DNA of 64,000 bases from Bifidobacterium callimiconis (GCF_003952005.1 NZ_QXGJ01000001.1:419894-483893); one strand, 5' to 3'. Positions 16,698 to 25,227 are shown, numbered from the stretch's first letter. Notes: a model not told the origin generated them from the sequence alone. Program-made: numbers and translations.

Positions 16698-17020
16698 GTG
16701 TCGAGGCTCCTTTCCACGTGGTATTGGACGCCGATGCGGCGGTCTCCGCGCCGCCAGTCCTCGGGCGTGCGGGTGATGGCCAGGGGCTCGCCGCGCACCA
16801 CGGCCGTGTCCCCGACGCGCACGTCGAACGGGGGCGCGCCGCGCAGGTACAGGTCGTAGCCTGAGGAGACCACCAGTAGCCCGGTGTCGGTCTGCCGTTC
16901 GTAGGTGCCGGGCGCGGCGAGCACGCGCAGAGCGCCGAGTTCGGTCGGCTCGCCGGCGACGCGCCGACCGTGCTCCATGCGGATCTCGTGCCGTTGGAAG
17001 GTGACGGTCTCCGTGTTCAC
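16694..17020 (-). CDS. Head-closure/stopper-like protein
   Basis: A 108-residue protein read from GTG 17020, which overlaps the upstream stop (GTGA). The compact beta-rich middle (YERQTDTGLLVVSSGYDLYL, PPFDVRVGDTAVVRGEPLAI) fits the SH3-like fold of siphovirus stoppers (SPP1 gp16, lambda gpFII type). An ATG 13 codons further in is a poorer start because it breaks the overlap. Function from gene order and fold pattern. Confidence 0.6.
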   Translation of the reverse strand: MNTETVTFQRHEIRMEHGRRVAGEPTELGALRVLAAPGTYERQTDTGLLVVSSGYDLYLRGAPPFDVRVGDTAVVRGEPLAITRTPEDWRRGDRRIGVQYHVERSLDT

Positions 17021-17406
17021 GATCCGCTCCCGGACATGGTGAGGGTGAACGCCCGGCCCGCGCCGGCGCCGAGTCGTCGTTTCTCGGTGTCGAGCATGTA
17101 CAGGTTGCCCATGGGGTTGGCGAACGTGTACCCGTCGGTGAACGGTCCGGTGGTCGTGTTCATCTGGCTGACGCCGGCCGGTGCGCCGTTCTGGTCCGCG
17201 AGCATGGCGCGTTTGACCATCTCGCAGCAGGTGTCGGCGCACAGGCCGGGAGTGCGGATCTCGTACCGCTGCCAGTGGGGGCAGTCGGCTCTGATGATGC
17301 GCGACGCCCGCGCCAGCAGCGTTTGGGCGCGGGCGCGTTCCTCGTCGTTCAGCGTGTGCCATCCGGCCTCGAGCTCGTCCACGCTGGCGAACGGCTCGAT
17401 GGTCAC
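17017..17406 (-). CDS. Head-tail adaptor, Gp19/Gp15/Gp42-like
   Basis: The 129-residue protein has the helical N-terminus of the Gp19/Gp15/Gp42 adaptor family (MTIEPFASVDELEAGWHTLN, DEERARAQTLLARASRIIRA), the Cys-rich CADTCCEMVKRAML helix, and a C-terminal AGRAFTLTMSGSGS strand typical of adaptors in actinophages. It would sit under the portal and start the head-tail channel. Coupled by overlap at both ends. Confidence 0.75.
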   Translation of the reverse strand: MTIEPFASVDELEAGWHTLNDEERARAQTLLARASRIIRADCPHWQRYEIRTPGLCADTCCEMVKRAMLADQNGAPAGVSQMNTTTGPFTDGYTFANPMGNLYMLDTEKRRLGAGAGRAFTLTMSGSGS

Positions 17407-17645
17407 GGCAGTTCCTCGACGTCCTGGCGCCCGGTATCGATGTCGCGGACGACGCGCACTCGTGTGCCGTCCGGTCGCGTGGCCTCGAACGATTCCACGC
17501 GCAGCCCCTCGACGACGGATTCCACGGGCGTGGGATCGCCTGTGGGAGGATTCACGGGCTCGGGTTCCGGTTCGGGCAGCGGCGTCGGCGCGGCAGTGGG
17601 CTCGTCGAGGATGTCGGTGGTCACGTCGTCGGTCGGCTTAGGCAT
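17403..17645 (-). CDS. Proline/acid-rich small phage protein
   Basis: An 80-residue protein with a disordered N-terminus rich in Pro, Glu and Thr (LDEPTAAPTPLPEPEPEPV) followed by a short beta-rich end (LRVESFEATRPDGTRVRVV). A small gene like this lies between capsid and adaptor in many actinobacterial siphoviruses. Its stop overlaps the adaptor start and its start overlaps the capsid stop. I do not recognise a function; a capsid-decoration or chaperone role is only possible. Confidence 0.5.
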   Translation of the reverse strand: MPKPTDDVTTDILDEPTAAPTPLPEPEPEPVNPPTGDPTPVESVVEGLRVESFEATRPDGTRVRVVRDIDTGRQDVEELP

Positions 17646-18606
17646 TGAGCACTCCGTTCAGGCGGGCGGCGGCCTTGCCTCCGAACACGCCGAGACCGCA
17701 GTAGAACTCGACGCGGGTGCGGTAGGCGGGCTTCTCCTGCAGCTGGCCGAGGTCCTCGACCATGACGCCTCCGTTGGTCAGGCCGGTGACGGCCTGGTCT
17801 CCCTCGTCGCCGCCGAACTTGACCGCGTAGATGCTGGACGTGTTCTTGGGAGCGGTGTCGCCGGTGCCGAAGGTCTCGTTCTGGGCGAGGACCATGCTGC
17901 CGTCGGTGTCGGTGCCGGCGTCGAGCACGGGGATGCCGTTCCACATGAGGGTGCGCTTGCCGGTGATGTCCTGCTGGAGGGTGGTGTCGTAGCCGATGTG
18001 GCGCAGCGCGGAGCGGAACCTGCCCATGATCGTGCGGTTCATGTAGATCGCGCCGTTGGACGGGCCGATGCCGTTGACCGCGGCGAGCAGCTCGTCGAGC
18101 TTGTCGAGGAACGCGTGCACGTCGGTGCCGCCGTTGCCCAGGACCTTCAGTCCGCCGGCTGCGGGGCTGATGACCTGGTTGCCGGTCAGGCGCTTGCGCA
18201 GGCCGTCGAAGCTCTTCGCGTCGGTGGCGGTGTCGCCGTTGAAGAACGTCTGCTGGAACTTGTAGGAGATCGCCTTGACCTTCATGGCGGTCTGGGTGGC
18301 GCGCTGGTCGTTGAGGTTGGAGCGGGTCTGCTGGATGAAGCGGTCCACGTCGGCGTCGCCGCCCAGGATGACGAGCTTCTCGCTCTTCTGGTTGACGGTG
18401 CCGGTGGATTCCGCGTACGCCTCGTTCACGTTGCGGAACGCGACGCCGGGCAGGGTGGCCTCCTCGTTGTACGCGTAGGAGTTGCCCTCGATGCTCAGGA
18501 ACGGGATGCGGTCGAGCACGGGGCTTTCCTGCACGAACGTTTCGAGCACGCCACGCTGCAGGGCGTCGGTGGACAGCTTGGCCGATTCGGCCAGGGTGAG
18601 CGACAT
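17638..18606 (-). CDS. Major capsid protein, HK97-like
   Basis: The 322-residue protein follows the scaffold gene and shows the HK97-fold layout: N-arm (SAKLSTDALQRGVLETFVQE), E-loop (SYAYNEEATLPGVAFRNVNE), spine helix and P-domain (GPSNGAIYMNRTIMGRFRSA), and C-terminal A-domain strands (GVMVEDLGQLQEKPAYRTRVEFY). ATG has GAAAGGAAA upstream. No separate prohead protease is visible, so maturation probably does not need one, or the scaffold leaves unaided. Confidence 0.85.
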   Translation of the reverse strand: MSLTLAESAKLSTDALQRGVLETFVQESPVLDRIPFLSIEGNSYAYNEEATLPGVAFRNVNEAYAESTGTVNQKSEKLVILGGDADVDRFIQQTRSNLNDQRATQTAMKVKAISYKFQQTFFNGDTATDAKSFDGLRKRLTGNQVISPAAGGLKVLGNGGTDVHAFLDKLDELLAAVNGIGPSNGAIYMNRTIMGRFRSALRHIGYDTTLQQDITGKRTLMWNGIPVLDAGTDTDGSMVLAQNETFGTGDTAPKNTSSIYAVKFGGDEGDQAVTGLTNGGVMVEDLGQLQEKPAYRTRVEFYCGLGVFGGKAAARLNGVLNA

Positions 18607-18631
18607 GATGGTTTCCTTTCGATGTTGTCGG

Positions 18632-19189
18632 TTAGTCGGCGTAGGCGGCGCGCAGCATGTCCATGGCGGACTTCGCGTCCTCGGGCGGGCGTTTGCCGTT
18701 CTGGGAGGCGGCCTTGGGGCCGCGCTGCCTCGTCGTGGTCTTCTCCATCAGCGAGGAGAGCTTCCTGGCCTGCTCGGCCAGCGTGTCCTCGTCGTCGCCG
18801 GACAGTAGGGCGACCATGTCCGTGGACAGTCCCGTGTCGGCGGCGATCTTGGCCACGAGCGTGCGATGGGCGTCGGCGGCCTTCAGCTCGTCGCGTTCCT
18901 TCTCGATTGCGGCGAGACGTTCGCCGAGCCTGTCGAGGTCGGACTTCGACTCGCTTTCCTGCGCGTCGTATTTCGCGGCCTTGGCTTTCAGCTCCTCGTA
19001 GTCCGAGTACTTGGCCTCGATCTCGGCGGCGCGTTTGGCCAGGGCGCGGCTGAAGTCCTTGGACTGGTCGTCCTTGTGCTCGCTCTGAGCTCCGGCGTCG
19101 TGGCTCTGCTCGGAGCCGCTGCCTTCGTCGCCGCCGGTGTCGGCGAGACGCAGACGACGGAGCCGGTACTGCAGGAACTTGTTGTGCAT
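18632..19189 (-). CDS. Capsid scaffolding protein
   Basis: A 185-residue, strongly charged, largely coiled-coil protein (AEIEAKYSDYEELKAKAAKYD, DRLGERLAAIEKERDELKAA) upstream of the capsid gene, as in the DUF4355/GPO-like scaffold families. The C-terminus (NGKRPPEDAKSAMDMLRAAYAD) is the usual capsid-binding helix. ATG 19189 has AAGGAGA upstream. It organises procapsid assembly and is then removed. Confidence 0.8.
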   Translation of the reverse strand: MHNKFLQYRLRRLRLADTGGDEGSGSEQSHDAGAQSEHKDDQSKDFSRALAKRAAEIEAKYSDYEELKAKAAKYDAQESESKSDLDRLGERLAAIEKERDELKAADAHRTLVAKIAADTGLSTDMVALLSGDDEDTLAEQARKLSSLMEKTTTRQRGPKAASQNGKRPPEDAKSAMDMLRAAYAD

Positions 19190-19246
19190 GGGTTCTCCTT
19201 GGTGATGGCGCACGGTTAGCGACGCGGCGTGCGGGGTCCGCGGAAG

Positions 19247-19329
19247 TGGCGGGTGCAGGATTTGAACCTGCGAGGCAAGGACGCAGCCGGGTTACAACCG
19301 GCCCCATTCGACCGCTCTGGCAATCCGCC
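19247..19329 (-). tRNA. tRNA-Tyr (anticodon GTA), phage-encoded
   Basis: The 83-nt minus-strand sequence folds as a class II tRNA. The acceptor stem GGCGGAT/ACCCGCC has one mismatch, the anticodon stem GCCGG/CCGGC carries loop TTGTAAC (anticodon GTA), there is a 14-nt variable region, and the T-arm is GCAGG TTCAAAT CCTGC. The discriminator is A and no CCA is encoded. It lies between the MuF-toxin gene and the scaffold gene, co-directional with both, so it is probably cut from the late transcript. Confidence 0.9.
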
Positions 19330-19433
19330 GAAGACGACAGGTCACAATGACTTGCCGTCTGGTATACTAAAAGTGTCAAGGCTTCTCTATCTCTCGAACC
19401 CGTTATTGGCTCTGGGGTGTGAGAAGCCATTTT

Positions 19434-20759
19434 CTATTCCTGGACGAATCGGGTGATGGATCCGTCGTAGTCGATGAACAGCACGTACTCCAATTTCCTT
19501 CGCGCCAACGATTTTCGGATGCTTTCAACGCAGAGTTCGGAGGTCATGGTGCCGCGGCCTTCCTGCAGGTGGATTACTGCAGCTTTGCCCTGTTTGGCGG
19601 CATGACGAAGCAACTGGTCGATGGTGTTCTTGCCGTTGCCCTTTGGCGCCTTGAAATCCACGGTCTTTCCGTTGATGACACAGTCGGCGGTCGTGACGCC
19701 TTCTTCATCGCTGCGTTCCGGGAACCACATCGTGAAGCCATTGGCGGCAAGAGCGTCACGAGTCAGTTTCTCATGTGCTTTGAGCTCGGCTTTCGCCTTC
19801 GTGCTCGCGTAGGATACGGAAGCAGGGCGGCCGTCGTACAACCATTGCCGGTCGCGGGTGCGCATCTCAGCGAGGATGCGGTTGCGTTTCCACACCTTGT
19901 ATTCGAGTGGCCTGTCCTCGTCGTTCTTCGGGACGTACGCCTTCTCGTACTTCCGGTATTCGTCTCGGGTGACAAGCCTGGCCGTGGTGTCGGCGCATTG
20001 CTGGTATTGCTCATAGAGCCTGTCGGGATCGTACCCCTTGAGCTTCTGGGCGCCCCACGAGGGAACGACGGAGCAGTCGCAGTTACCGTTGTGGAAGCTG
20101 CCACCCAGTCTGGCGCTGTCCTCGGTCCAGTACACCCAGCCTCGGGAAGCGAGCATGACGCAGAACTCGCATGTGGGCCCGTTGGGCACACGCGCCCAGC
20201 GCGGCTGGGTTGGATCTCGGCCGATCGTGTCCATGAGGGTCAGACGCCCGGCAGACATGACCAGGCGTGCGATGTATGACTGGTAGCCTGCCATGTCGTC
20301 GGTCTTGGGCCAGAGTTCCTCGATGCTCTTGCCGTACTTGTTGTGGACCTTGCCGTCGGTGCCGGGGATCACGTCCTGATAGTGGAGTCCGGGATAGTCG
20401 GTCTGGTTGAATCCGCCGGCGAGCTGCCAGACGACACGGTTCGGGTCGAGCATGTCGCCGCGGTCGAATTCCGGCAGTTCGACGCCAGAGTATTGTCCCC
20501 AGAGCTCTCGTATCGAGTCGTAGTAGTCGCTGGCGAGCTGGCTCGCGCGGTCGCTGTAGCGTTCCAGTGTCGCACGGGCCTCCTCGATGCGGGATTCGGC
20601 GTCGGGGAAGGTGAAGTCGTCGTCCCAGATCGAGCCGATGTCGGCCGCGCCATTCCTTTGCAGTTTGGCAAGTTCGCGCTTGTAGCGGTCATAGGCCGCG
20701 TCAAGCTGTCGTTCGAGTTCCTCCCGTCGGTTCGGCACTTGCAGGTCGTTGAGTTCCAC
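19434..20759 (-). CDS. MuF-type minor head protein fused to a CdiA-like nuclease toxin domain
   Basis: The protein has 441 residues. The N-terminal two thirds match phage Mu F/VG15-like minor head proteins, with the diagnostic PTCEFCVMLASRGWVY and HNGNCDCSVVPSW. From about residue 330 the chain changes to a separate domain: VTTADCVINGKTVDFKAPKG, then GKNTIDQLLRHAAKQGKAAV. This resembles the CdiA C-terminal tRNA-nuclease group, whose (D/E)xK-containing core is followed by a KxTI...AxKQ helix. MuF proteins with polymorphic toxin tails are known from temperate phages. It overlaps the portal gene. No immunity gene is visible behind it; the next gene is tRNA-Tyr. Confidence 0.8.
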   Translation of the reverse strand: MELNDLQVPNRREELERQLDAAYDRYKRELAKLQRNGAADIGSIWDDDFTFPDAESRIEEARATLERYSDRASQLASDYYDSIRELWGQYSGVELPEFDRGDMLDPNRVVWQLAGGFNQTDYPGLHYQDVIPGTDGKVHNKYGKSIEELWPKTDDMAGYQSYIARLVMSAGRLTLMDTIGRDPTQPRWARVPNGPTCEFCVMLASRGWVYWTEDSARLGGSFHNGNCDCSVVPSWGAQKLKGYDPDRLYEQYQQCADTTARLVTRDEYRKYEKAYVPKNDEDRPLEYKVWKRNRILAEMRTRDRQWLYDGRPASVSYASTKAKAELKAHEKLTRDALAANGFTMWFPERSDEEGVTTADCVINGKTVDFKAPKGNGKNTIDQLLRHAAKQGKAAVIHLQEGRGTMTSELCVESIRKSLARRKLEYVLFIDYDGSITRFVQE

Positions 20760-22155
20760 CGGCAGTGTCCTCCTGCATCTGTTGCATGGTCGTGGCTCTT
20801 AGCTGGTCGATTGCCGTCTGGGCGCGTTTGCGTCGGGCTTCGCCGCGTAGGATGCGCCGCTGCTGGTCGGTCAGGTCGAGCATGTCCCAGGTGACCTCGC
20901 TGTCGGCGGGCAGGATGTTCGCTCCGACGAGTTTGACGGCGAGGTCCGCGGCGGCGGCCTTGGACGGGGTGCTGGGGTTGCGCCATTGGGGCAGCAGGGT
21001 CTGGGTCTGTCCGTCTCCGCTGATGCGTTGAGCGTGTTCGATGACGCGCTGCCATGGTCGGCCGAACCAGTTGTGGCAGTTCTCGGCGAGCAGGCATAGT
21101 TCCTTGCTGGCCTTGTCGATGGCTTCGGCGCTGCTTGGGTTGTCGGTGAGCACGCCCATCGCGTCCGGGGGAAGGCTGGTTGCGGATGCGAACATGGTGG
21201 CGGTCTGGCGCAATTGGGCGAGGTGCGGTTCGAACGATGCCTGCTGGAACTGTCCGACCTGCGGGATCTGCCCGGTGAGTTGGTCTCGCGGGATGGCGAG
21301 GACCTGGTCGAGCATGATCTTCCATTTGGGTACGAGGTTGCCGTCCTCGTCGGTGAACATGTCCTCGTTGACGCCGAGGAAGTAGCGGCCGGGAACGGAA
21401 TAGAGCTCGGCCTGGATCTCGCTGCGCAGGAAGGTTCTCACGGCCGAGTCGGTCAGGCTCATGACGGTGCGGTTGATGCGGCTGCGTCCGAATGGGCGGC
21501 GGCTGTCGGGCTTGTAGGCGAACAGCTCGCACGGGATGCGTCCGGACACCTCGTCCCACCGGTCGGCGACGTGCCAGCCGTGTTCGTCGGGTTCGATGGT
21601 GACGGTGTGCTCGTAGTCCATCAGGTAGATGCCGTTGACCTGCTCGTATTCGTCGTCGACGTCGAACAGGAGCGCGGTGGCGAGTCGCTTGCGTCGCTTG
21701 TCCCATTCGCCGGTTGCGGTGTCGGCGGTGAACTCCTGGATGATGGCCTCGGGCTCGCCGTTCGCGGGGTCTCCCTGCAGGACGGCGACGAAGCTGCATG
21801 AGTGGACGAACGCGTCGGTATGTACGCTCTGGGTGAGCTGGATGACGTCGTTGGCGTCGGTCAGCTCGCTGATGGCGTCGATCGGCGTGGATCCGTCGTC
21901 GGCGATGAAGCCGTCGAGGCGTACGCGGTTGGCGAGTCCCTCGATGGCCTTTTCTGGCCAGCCGACCACGATGCTGATGTCCTTGGCGACCGGGGGCAGG
22001 CTGTAGCCGATGTCGTGCAGCTGGTTGCGTCCGTTGTAGTAGGTGGAGCGCAGTCGGTTGCGGTTGCGTTTGCGGTACAGGCGGCGCAGGAGTCGCCGGT
22101 AGAGCTGCTGTTCGCTGCCGGTCAGGCCGCTGATGGTGGTGGGGAAGCTGATCAT
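20701..22155 (-). CDS. Portal protein, SPP1 gp6-like
   Basis: The 484-residue protein is of the gp6/SPP1-type portal family common in actinophages: helical N-terminus (LYRRLLRRLYRKRNRNRLRS), stem region, and characteristic SLTDSAVRTFLRSEIQAEL and LAENCHNWFGRPWQRVIEHA. It forms the dodecameric DNA channel of the head. ATG 22155 overlaps the terminase stop (ATGA), and its 3' end overlaps the start of the MuF gene by about 60 bases. Confidence 0.88.
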   Translation of the reverse strand: MISFPTTISGLTGSEQQLYRRLLRRLYRKRNRNRLRSTYYNGRNQLHDIGYSLPPVAKDISIVVGWPEKAIEGLANRVRLDGFIADDGSTPIDAISELTDANDVIQLTQSVHTDAFVHSCSFVAVLQGDPANGEPEAIIQEFTADTATGEWDKRRKRLATALLFDVDDEYEQVNGIYLMDYEHTVTIEPDEHGWHVADRWDEVSGRIPCELFAYKPDSRRPFGRSRINRTVMSLTDSAVRTFLRSEIQAELYSVPGRYFLGVNEDMFTDEDGNLVPKWKIMLDQVLAIPRDQLTGQIPQVGQFQQASFEPHLAQLRQTATMFASATSLPPDAMGVLTDNPSSAEAIDKASKELCLLAENCHNWFGRPWQRVIEHAQRISGDGQTQTLLPQWRNPSTPSKAAAADLAVKLVGANILPADSEVTWDMLDLTDQQRRILRGEARRKRAQTAIDQLRATTMQQMQEDTAGGTQRPASAEPTGGTRTTA

Positions 22156-23618
22156 GCCAGTCGTATCATCCTTTGCGTTTGTCCTGGTCTGCGTCTGCTG
22201 GTCATGGCGCCGTGCAGGGCGAGGGTGACGGCCACCAGCGGGCTGATGTCCACGTCGCTGCCGAGTTTGTTCCATCCCATGGCGCCGGACTGGCCGATGT
22301 GGCGCAGCGTGCAGCCTCCCACGGCCATGTCGAGCGGCGCTTGCGTGAGGTGGGCGAGTCTGCGGTCGCGCAGCATGTCCTGGAATCGTCCGACGGCCTG
22401 TCCCATGTCGGTGGGCCCGGTGAGCGTGACCTGTACGCCGCGGCGTTTGAGGTCGGGCACGAGCACGGTCGCGGGGCTTTGCGCGTCGATGACGACGGCG
22501 GCCATGCGCGGCCAGCGCTGCGTGATCCAGTCGACGGCCCAGGCGGTGCCGTACTGTCTGGTGTCGCGGAACATGGCCAGTTCCACGTGGGCCACCCCGT
22601 CCGGCCACGCGCGGCATGCGCCGATGGCGAGGCTGGAGCGGTCGGGAGGCATGTCCACGCCGATCGCGGTCCACCCGTTCGGGGTGGTGGCACGTCGTTC
22701 GACGATGCCTGCGGCCCACGCGTCCGGGTCGATCGCGGAGTGGAACGTGACGTCGTCCCAGATGCCGAGGCATTCGCGGCGGAAGTCGTCCGGGGCGAGC
22801 TCCTCGTACAGGTTCAGGATGCTTTCGTCGCTGGTGTGCTGCGGGTAGCTGGGGTTGGCGCGCATCCACTGGTTGCGGTCGAGCGGGTCGGTGCCGCGTT
22901 CGGCCGAGAACTCGACGTACAGGGTGCGTGCGGACCTGCCGGCGAGTGCGTTGGCCCGGTGTCGGGCGAATACGTCGCCCTGCTGGTCGGGTCCGGGTGG
23001 TGTGCCCATGTACCAGGTCTGGGGGTTGTCGGCTCGGTTCTGGGTGGGCAGCACGCTGGCCAGGGCGGAGTCGGTCAGGTGTTGTGCCTCGTCGAGGACG
23101 AGCAGTCCTACCTTTTTGAATCCTCGGATGGCTCCGTTCTCTCGTGCCTTGAAGGCGATGCGGCTGCCGTTGCGGAAGTAGATGGCCTCTTTGCCGGCGG
23201 CTGAGTGGATGCCGTGGTCGGGGTCGATGAACGGGTTCATTTCGTCCATGAGGGCGATGTCGCGTAGGGTCTGGAACGTGTCCTGGGTGACGCTGAAGTG
23301 GTGGGTGGTCCAGATGGCGGTGAAGCGGGGGTTGCGGATGCACCGGTGGAAGGGGATGAATCCGGCGGTGAAGGTCTTGCCGGTCTGGCGGGGGATGCTC
23401 ATGTCGACGTTGCGGGCGGCCCATAGGCCGTCGGCGCGTTTGGCGAGGGCGAGTCGGTTGATGGCTCGCTGCCATGGGTCGAGGGCGAAGCCGAGCGCTT
23501 CGACGAACGCGTTGAGGGATGGTTCGCTGGTCGTGGCCATGTCGTCGGGGATGACGAGTTCACTCGCTCCCGGTATCGGGGTCGAACGGCTGGTCCGCGA
23601 TTCCGAACGCCTGCACAA
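22152..23618 (-). CDS. Terminase large subunit
   Basis: The 488-residue ATPase/nuclease shows Walker A-like SIPRQTGKT, Walker B LLVLDEAQH and the nuclease aspartate in GVDMPPDRSS, with a later VVIDAQSP. It packages DNA into the prohead. The start is uncertain: a TTG at 23618 has AAGGAG seven bases upstream but would overlap the small subunit by 59 bases; ATG 23540 gives 462 residues and lacks a good ribosome site. The stop overlaps the portal ATG. Confidence 0.92.
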   Translation of the reverse strand: MCRRSESRTSRSTPIPGASELVIPDDMATTSEPSLNAFVEALGFALDPWQRAINRLALAKRADGLWAARNVDMSIPRQTGKTFTAGFIPFHRCIRNPRFTAIWTTHHFSVTQDTFQTLRDIALMDEMNPFIDPDHGIHSAAGKEAIYFRNGSRIAFKARENGAIRGFKKVGLLVLDEAQHLTDSALASVLPTQNRADNPQTWYMGTPPGPDQQGDVFARHRANALAGRSARTLYVEFSAERGTDPLDRNQWMRANPSYPQHTSDESILNLYEELAPDDFRRECLGIWDDVTFHSAIDPDAWAAGIVERRATTPNGWTAIGVDMPPDRSSLAIGACRAWPDGVAHVELAMFRDTRQYGTAWAVDWITQRWPRMAAVVIDAQSPATVLVPDLKRRGVQVTLTGPTDMGQAVGRFQDMLRDRRLAHLTQAPLDMAVGGCTLRHIGQSGAMGWNKLGSDVDISPLVAVTLALHGAMTSRRRPGQTQRMIRLA

Positions 23619-23835
23619 TGGGGTTCTCCTTCGCCTTGTCCCGCGCGTCGATGGATTCGATTTCGCGGGTGATGTCGTCCAGTCGCTTGGTCAGGGCCGC
23701 GAGGTCGCGTGCGGAAACGCCTTCGTCGAGCGCGGTGGCGATCTTGTTGCGCATCGCGACCAGCAACCGCCGTCGGTCGTTGGATCTGGCGGCGTTGTAC
23801 ACGGTTCCTCGAACGCCCGAGGAGGTCTTGGCCAT
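23560..23835 (-). CDS. Probable terminase small subunit
   Basis: A 91-residue, highly charged protein directly upstream of the large terminase: MAKTSSGVRGTVYNAARSND, then a helical pair (LVAMRNKIATALDEGVSARD, LAALTKRLDDITREIESID). Similar short proteins precede the large terminase in many actinobacterial siphoviruses. It would bind the packaging site. ATG has AGGAGA upstream; a strong terminator separates it from the HNH gene, so it may start a separate transcript. Confidence 0.7.
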   Translation of the reverse strand: MAKTSSGVRGTVYNAARSNDRRRLLVAMRNKIATALDEGVSARDLAALTKRLDDITREIESIDARDKAKENPIVQAFGIADQPFDPDTGSE

Positions 23836-23864
23836 GGTGGTCTCCTGTGGAAAAACGTCCGTGG

Positions 23865-23897
23865 AAAAAAAGGCCCTGCACCCGAGGAGGCCTTTTT
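23865..23897 (-). terminator. Terminator between HNH and small terminase genes
   Basis: AAAAAGGCC pairs with GGCCTTTTT around a 14-nt loop; on the minus strand the stem is followed by a run of at least six T's. A second palindrome-like segment (CCGACCGG...CCGGGTCGG) lies beside it at about 23900-23930. Confidence 0.7.
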
Positions 23898-23928
23898 ACC
23901 GACCGGTAGGGTATACCGGCCGGGTCGG

Positions 23929-24279
23929 CTACCAGTCGCTGGCGTCGAATTGCAGTGAGGTGGGTTTTGCGGGTGGAGTCGTGGCACCGCCGCGCAGACG
24001 TCGAGCGACCTCATTGCGAGCCCATTCGAGCGAGCGGGTTCCTTTGATCGCGTTGCACCATCGGTGTGCCGGCCCGCTGTTGGCGTGGCATACTCGGCCT
24101 CCTCTGGCGATGGGTATGGTCTCGTCGATCACGAAGCCCATGGGTTCGGTGGATGGGATCGAGTAGTCGATGGGATGGCCACATATGTAGCAGGGCGCGC
24201 CGCTCGCTCGCCATCTTGCCTGTTCCTTCCTGCGCCGATAGCCGTTGGCCTTGCGTGGATCGAACCGTTTCACCGCCAT
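23929..24279 (-). CDS. HNH endonuclease next to terminase
   Basis: A 116-residue HNH nuclease: zinc-type Cys pair CYICGHPIDY, central FVIDETIPIARGG with the catalytic motif region, and AHRWCNAIKGTRSLEWARN at the end. ATG 24279 was chosen because AGGAGG lies eight bases upstream. HNH proteins beside terminase are required for DNA packaging or cos cleavage in several phages; the same role is likely here. Confidence 0.85.
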   Translation of the reverse strand: MAVKRFDPRKANGYRRRKEQARWRASGAPCYICGHPIDYSIPSTEPMGFVIDETIPIARGGRVCHANSGPAHRWCNAIKGTRSLEWARNEVARRLRGGATTPPAKPTSLQFDASDW

Positions 24280-24310
24280 GCCATGGCCTCCTGGAAACAA
24301 GCGGGGTCGA

Positions 24311-24356
24311 CAGCAAGGGGGCCGGCACATTCCCTATGCCGGCCCCCCCTTGCTGT
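24311..24356. terminator. Strong hairpin ending the early leftward operon
   Basis: CAGCAAGGGG-GCCGGCA pairs with TGCCGGC-CCCCTTGCTG around a 9-nt loop (two bulged C's). It lies between the last early gene and the HNH gene. No long T-run follows, so termination strength is inferred from the stem. Confidence 0.6.
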
Positions 24357-24456
24357 TGCGAGAGAAAAGGAAGAGAGGTTCGTGTGGACCCTGTTGGACC
24401 CACTTCTCCCACTGCAATCATCGATGACAGTCACGATTCGCGCAAGTCCCTCGCCG

Positions 24457-25227
24457 TCACTCCCCCTCGTGCTGGGCCATGCCGGCGATGACCAGACGGT
24501 ACACGTCACAGTACGCGACCAGTCCCGCATCGTCCGCATCGATCCGGCCACGCCGCACCCACTGGCTGATCGTATTGCGCCGCACCACGATCCCTGCATC
24601 CCCGAACGCGCGCGCCACCATGGCAGGCCTGGCCCGCTTCGAATCATCGAAGCACAACCGCTCCAACCTGCGCAGCTTGACCGTCAGCACACGCTGCTCC
24701 CGATCACACACCGGACAGGTGACCCACTGGTCGCGCTCGCCGGCGGTGAGCATGGTGGCGCACTGTTCGCATGGTCCGATCTCCCGGCGTTGTTCGGGCG
24801 GGTCGAGGATGCGGTCTACCTTGTCGGCGAACCGGATGGTCTCGCGCAGCAGGTAGGGCGCGTCCACGTGCGTGGCGAGCCTGGGGTGCGCGGCGAGCGC
24901 GATGAGGCTGCCTGTGAGGTCTTCTGGCTGTCGGTCGTGGGTCCAGTCGAGTGGGTTGGTGCCGTCGAGTCGGCGGAGCCATGCGTAGGTGGTGGCGTCG
25001 AGAATGTCGAGTAGGTCGAGGATGTCGAGGCGGATGGGGGTTGGTGGTGTTGGGGTTTGGATTCTGGTGGGTTGGTGGCCTCCGGGGTGGAGTGTGGCGT
25101 CGAGGCTGTTGTGGAGTGGGGTGATGTCGGTGGCGAGTTGGAGGAGGAGTAGGCAGAGGTGGAGTTCGCAGGCGGGGCAGAGCGTGTATGAGGTGGTGAT
25201 TGGGGTGTGGCAGTGGCATTCCGGCAT
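24457..25227 (-). CDS. Zinc-finger and helix-turn-helix phage protein
   Basis: A 256-residue protein with CPACELHLC near the start, a four-Cys zinc motif in the middle (CEQCATMLTAG ... WVTCPVCD), and a C-terminal helix-turn-helix-like stretch (ARAFGDAGIVVRRNTISQWV, RRGRIDADDAG). It is the last early gene before the strong hairpin. Such proteins are frequent at the end of early operons in actinophages and could activate late genes (inference). Confidence 0.6.
   Translation of the reverse strand: MPECHCHTPITTSYTLCPACELHLCLLLLQLATDITPLHNSLDATLHPGGHQPTRIQTPTPPTPIRLDILDLLDILDATTYAWLRRLDGTNPLDWTHDRQPEDLTGSLIALAAHPRLATHVDAPYLLRETIRFADKVDRILDPPEQRREIGPCEQCATMLTAGERDQWVTCPVCDREQRVLTVKLRRLERLCFDDSKRARPAMVARAFGDAGIVVRRNTISQWVRRGRIDADDAGLVAYCDVYRLVIAGMAQHEGE

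Noticed and set aside
19340..19380. TTGACA and TATACC boxes upstream of tRNA-Tyr (minus strand)
   Set aside because: They are only seven bases apart, so they cannot form a normal promoter.
19229..19456. A 75-codon plus-strand frame
   Set aside because: It reads across the antisense of tRNA-Tyr and gives the usual tRNA-shadow peptide.
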